Assembly: GCA_037893225.1 (NCBI GenBank)
Contig: JAZGUH010000116.1
Coordinates: 2,294,001 to 2,358,000 of the forward strand
Source of the DNA: Hippasteria phrygiana
Taxonomy: Eukaryota; Echinodermata; Asteroidea; Valvatida; Goniasteridae
Reading direction: 5' to 3'
Length of the DNA: 64,000 bases
Part shown: piece by piece, positions 60,801-64,000 of the stretch
Layout: every line of letters begins with the position of its first letter
How positions within the stretch are numbered: the first letter of the stretch is position 1
Made by a program: the position numbers and the translations under genes
Notes under the pieces: model-generated
Seen by the model: only the letters and a program-made list of their open reading frames with translations
The model's database searches: none
Told to the model about the DNA's origin: nothing

Positions 60801-63480
60801 TTCATAATTGAATGGGATATTGACCAAATCCAGTAATTTTCACACGTATGGGTAGCTTAGATATAGCGCAACAATTTCAGACCATCGCCAGCTTCACAGC
60901 GTTAGAACTCTTCGAGAAAATTCAAACCTCGCAACAAATGTCTTCCTGTGAACTCTGTGTGCGTTCTTCCGTTTACTGTATTGTAACTGTTTAACGTTTG
61001 CCAAATTTTCAGATGAACGCCCCTCCTTTCCCTGTTCATAATTGAATGGGATATTGACCAAATCCAGTAATTTTCACACGTATGGGTAGCTTAGATATAG
61101 CGCAACAATTTCAGACCATCGCCAGCTTCACAGCGTTAGAACTCTTCGAGAAAATTCAAACCTCGCAACAAATTTCTTCCTGTGAACTCTGTGGGCGTTC
61201 TTCCGTTTACTGTATTGTAACTGTTTAACGTTTGCCACATTTTCAGATGAACGCCCCTCCTTTCCCTGATCATAATTGAATGGTATATTGACCAAATCTA
61301 GCAACTTTCACACGTATGGGTAGCTTAGATCTAGCGCAACAATTTGAGACCATCGCCAGCTTCACAGCGTTAGAACTCTTCGAGAAAATTCAAACCTCGC
61401 AACAAATTTCTTCCTGTGAACTCTGTGTGCGTTCTTCCGTTTACTGCATTGTGACTGCTTAACGTTTGCCACATTTTCAGATGAACTCCCCTCCTTTCCC
61501 TGTTCATAATTGAATGGGATATTGACCAAATCCAGTAATTTTCACACGTATGGGTAGCTTAGATCTAGCGCAACAATTTCAGACCATCGCCAGCTTCACA
61601 GCGTTAGAACTCTTCGAGAAACTTCAAACCTCGCAACAAATTTCTTCCTGTGAACTCTGTGTGCGTTCTTCCGTTTACTGTATTGTAACTGTTTAACGTT
61701 TGCCACATTTTCAGATGAACGCCCCTCCTTTCCCTGTTCATAATTGAATGGGATATTGACCAAATCCAGTAATTTTCACACGTACGGGTAGCTTAGATAT
61801 AGCGCAACAATTTCAGACCATCGCCAGCTTCACAGCGTTAGAACTCTTCGAGAAAATTCAAACCTCGCAACAAATTTCTTCCTGTGAACTCTTTGTGCGT
61901 TCTTCCGTTTACTGTATTGAACTGTTTAACGTTTGCCACATTTTCAGATGAACGCCCCTCCTTTCCCTGTTCATAATTGAATGGGATATTGACCAAATCC
62001 AGCAATTTTCACACGTATGGGTAGCTTAGATCTAGCGCAACAATTTGAGACCATCGCCAGCTTCACAGCGTTATAACTCTTCGAGAAAATTCAAACCTCG
62101 CAACTAATTTCTTCCCGTGAACTCTGTGTGCGTTCTCCCGTTTACTGCATTGTGGCTGCTTAACGTTTGCCAAATTTTCAGATGAACGCCCCTCCTTTCC
62201 CTGTTCATAATTGAATGGGATATTGACCAAACCCAGCAATTTTCACACGTATGGGTAGCTTAGATCTAGCGCAACAATTTGAGACCATCGCCAGCTTCAC
62301 AGCGTTAGAACTCTTCGAGAAAATTCAAACCTCGCAACAAATTTCTTCGTGTGAACTCTGTGTGCGTTCTTCCGTTTACTGCATTGTGACTGCTTAACGT
62401 TTGCCACATTTTCAGATGAACTCCCCTCCTTTCCCTGTTCATAATTGAATGGGATATTGACCAAATCCAGTAATGTTTACACCTATAGGTAGCTTAGATC
62501 TAGCGCAACAATTTCAGACCATCGCCAGCTTCACAGCGTTAGAACTCTTCGAAAAAATTCAAACCTCGCAACTAATTTCTTCATGTGAACTCTGTGTCCG
62601 TTCTCCCGTTTACTGCATTGTGACTGCTTAACGTTTGCCACATTTTCAGATGAACGCCCCTCCTTTCCCTGTTCATAATTGAATGGGATATTGACCAAAT
62701 CCAGTAATTTTCACACGTATGGGTAGCTTAGATATAGCGCAACAATTTCAGACCATCGCCAGCTTCACAGCGTTAGAACTCTTCGAGAAAATTCAAACCT
62801 CGCACCTAATTTCTTCCCGTGAACTCTGTGTGCGTTCTCCCGTTTACTGCATTGTGACTGCTTAACGTTTGCCACATTGTCAGATGAACGCCCCTCCTTT
62901 CCCTGTTCATCATTGAATGGGATATTGACCAAATCCAGTAATTTTTACACTTATGGGTAGCTTAGATATAGCGCAACAATTTCAGACCATCGCCAGCTTC
63001 ACAGCGTTAGAACTCTTCGAGAAAATTCAAACCTCGCAACAAATGTCTTCCTGTGAACTCTGTGTGCGTTCTTCCGTTTACTGCATTGTAACTGTTTAAC
63101 GTTTGCCACATTTTCAGATGAACGCCCCTCCTTTCCCTGATCATAATTGAATGGTATATTGACCAAATCTAGCAACTTTCACACATATGGGTAGCTTAGA
63201 TCTAGCGCAACAATTTGAGACCATCGCCAGCTTCACAGCGTTAGAACTCTTCGAGAAAATTCAAACCTCGCAACAAATTTCTTCCTGTGAACTCTGTGTG
63301 CGTTCTTCCGTTTACTGCATTGTGACTGCTTAACGTTTGCCACATTTTCAGATGAACTCCCCTCCTTTCCCTGTTCATAATTGAATGGGATATTGACCAA
63401 ATCCAGTAATTTTCACACGTATGGGTAGCTTAGATCTAGCGCAACAATTTCAGACCATCGCCAGCTTCACAGCGTTAGAA
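57830..63480 (+). repeat. Family B 8-monomer higher-order repeat (1871 bp), about three units
   Basis: The TATTGAACTG deletion class is at 58173, 60044 and 61915; AATGTTTACAC at 58731, 60602 and 62473; and CCTGATCATAATTG with GGTATATTG and AAATCTAGC at 59400, 61271 and 63142. All spacings are 1871 bp. The value is one less than 8 x 234 because each unit holds one 233-bp monomer. Units one and two differ at only a few bases, such as CAATTGTC against CAATTTTC near 58264 and CTAATTTC against CAAATTTC near 58596. Confidence 0.87.
62800..63110 (+). repeat. Replaced patch inside the third 1871-bp unit
   Basis: At the position where the first two units carry CAACAAATGTCTTCCTG (about 59061 and 60932), the third unit carries CACCTAATTTCTTCCCG at ~62803. 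It then has CCACATTGTC, TTCATCATTG and AATTTTTACACTTATGGG. The unit regains the common phase at CCTGATCATAATTG (63142) with no net length change. The patch resembles monomers at 17-25 kb, which suits non-reciprocal exchange. Confidence 0.65.
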
Positions 63481-64000
63481 CTCTTCGAGAAAATTCAAAC
63501 CTCGCAACATATTTCTTCCTGTGAACTCTGTGTGCGTTCTTCCGATTCTGTATTGTGACTGTTTAACGTTTGCCAAATTTTCAGATGAACGCCCCTCCTT
63601 TCCCTGTTCATAATTGAATGGTATATTGACCAAATCTAGCAACTTTCACACGTATGGGTAGCTTAGATCTAGCGCAACAATTTGAGACCATCGCCAGCTT
63701 CACAGCGTTAGAACTCTTCGAGAAAATTCAAACCTCGCAACAAATGTCTTCCTGTGAACTCTGTGTGCGTTCTTCCGTTTACTGTATTGTAACTGTTTAA
63801 CGTTTGCCAAATTTTCAGATGAACGCCCCTCCTTTCCCTGTTCATAATTGAATGGGATATTGACCAAATCCAGTAATTTTCACACGTATGGGTAGCTTAG
63901 ATATAGCGCAACAATTTCAGACCATCGCCAGCTTCACAGCGTTAGAACTCTTCGAGAAAATTCAAACCTCGCAACAAATTTCTTCCTGTGAACTCTGTGG
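63480..64000 (+). repeat. Family B, end of window, departing from the 1871-bp repeat
   Basis: The monomers here combine CCGATTCTG with CTGTTTAACGTTTGCCAAATT, and then GGTATATTG with AAATCTAGC. This does not match the expected continuation of the 8-monomer repeat from 61600 onward (GAGAAACTTC expected, GAGAAAATTC and CAACATATTTC found near 63490-63510). Nothing other than satellite sequence is visible, and the array runs out of the window. Confidence 0.7.

Larger units (their letters stand above)
16319..64000 (+). repeat. Satellite array, family B (234-bp monomers)
   Basis: About 204 head-to-tail monomers, all in the same orientation as family A, with no interruption. Two classes are 233 bp: one has CCGATTCTG in place of CCGTTTACTG, the other has TATTGAACTG in place of TATTGTAACTG. 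Other diagnostic sites are AGATCT or AGATAT, TTTGAGACC or TTTCAGACC, GAACGCCCC, GAACACCCC, GAACTCCCC or GAACGCACC, and the bases between CCAGTAA and GGTAGC. A 234-bp monomer is a multiple of three, yet all frames are closed at constant positions. The recurring frames of about 61 codons (minus strand) and 60-69 codons (plus strand) are repeat by-products. The array continues to the right of the window. Confidence 0.97.

Noticed and set aside
1..64000. CRISPR array
   Set aside because: The repeat unit is 231-234 bp and contiguous. There is no alternation of short repeats and unique spacers, and no cas-like gene.
1..64000. Tandem rRNA, tRNA or 5S gene cluster
   Set aside because: I see no A-box/B-box pair, no cloverleaf potential with a CCA-adjacent stem, and no recognisable rRNA core sequence. 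The 231-234-bp period alone is not evidence for 5S units.
1..64000. Identification as a named satellite of a known species
   Set aside because: I do not recognise the monomer. Naming one from its length alone would be a guess; a search of repeat databases would decide it.

Overview
The whole window is tandemly repeated satellite DNA. I find no gene, RNA gene, transposable element or CRISPR array in it. Two related satellite families lie head to tail on the same strand. Family A fills 1-16318 with about 70 monomers of 231 or 232 bp. Family B fills 16319-64000 with about 204 monomers of 234 bp, or 233 bp in two variant classes. Both arrays run off the window ends. The length, the near-identity of copies and the nested higher-order repeats suggest centromeric or pericentromeric heterochromatin of a eukaryote assembled from long reads. 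I do not recognise the satellite and cannot name the organism.

Families A and B share an ancestor. Starting the monomer at the AATTG after CAT, the first 130 bp align without gaps at about 79% identity (103 of 130, counted by hand for 361-490 against 18478-18607). A 21-bp block at offset 108 is identical in both. The remaining ~100 bp are much more diverged and align only with gaps.

Layout: (1) 1-16318, family A, with higher-order repeats of 27, 4, 9 and 16 monomers (offsets 6253, 927, 2084 and 3706 bp). (2) 16110-16370, a 261-bp hybrid monomer with the A-to-B switch at 16318/16319. (3) 16319-~17125, more diverged edge copies of B. (4) ~17.1-29 kb, two copies of a block offset by 6548 bp (28 monomers), with a 4-monomer duplication in the first copy. 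(5) ~29-57.8 kb, a mosaic in which 6549-, 5847- and 6548-bp offsets recur. (6) ~57.8-63.5 kb, a regular 8-monomer repeat of 1871 bp in about three units, the third carrying a replaced patch.

There are no genes to act together. Short open frames recur once or twice per monomer because the monomers are alike, and shared stop codons close them at fixed monomer positions. What is of interest is the homogenisation history: unequal exchange in whole monomers, conversion-like patches, a sharp family switch, and a conserved half-monomer that might be a protein-binding core.
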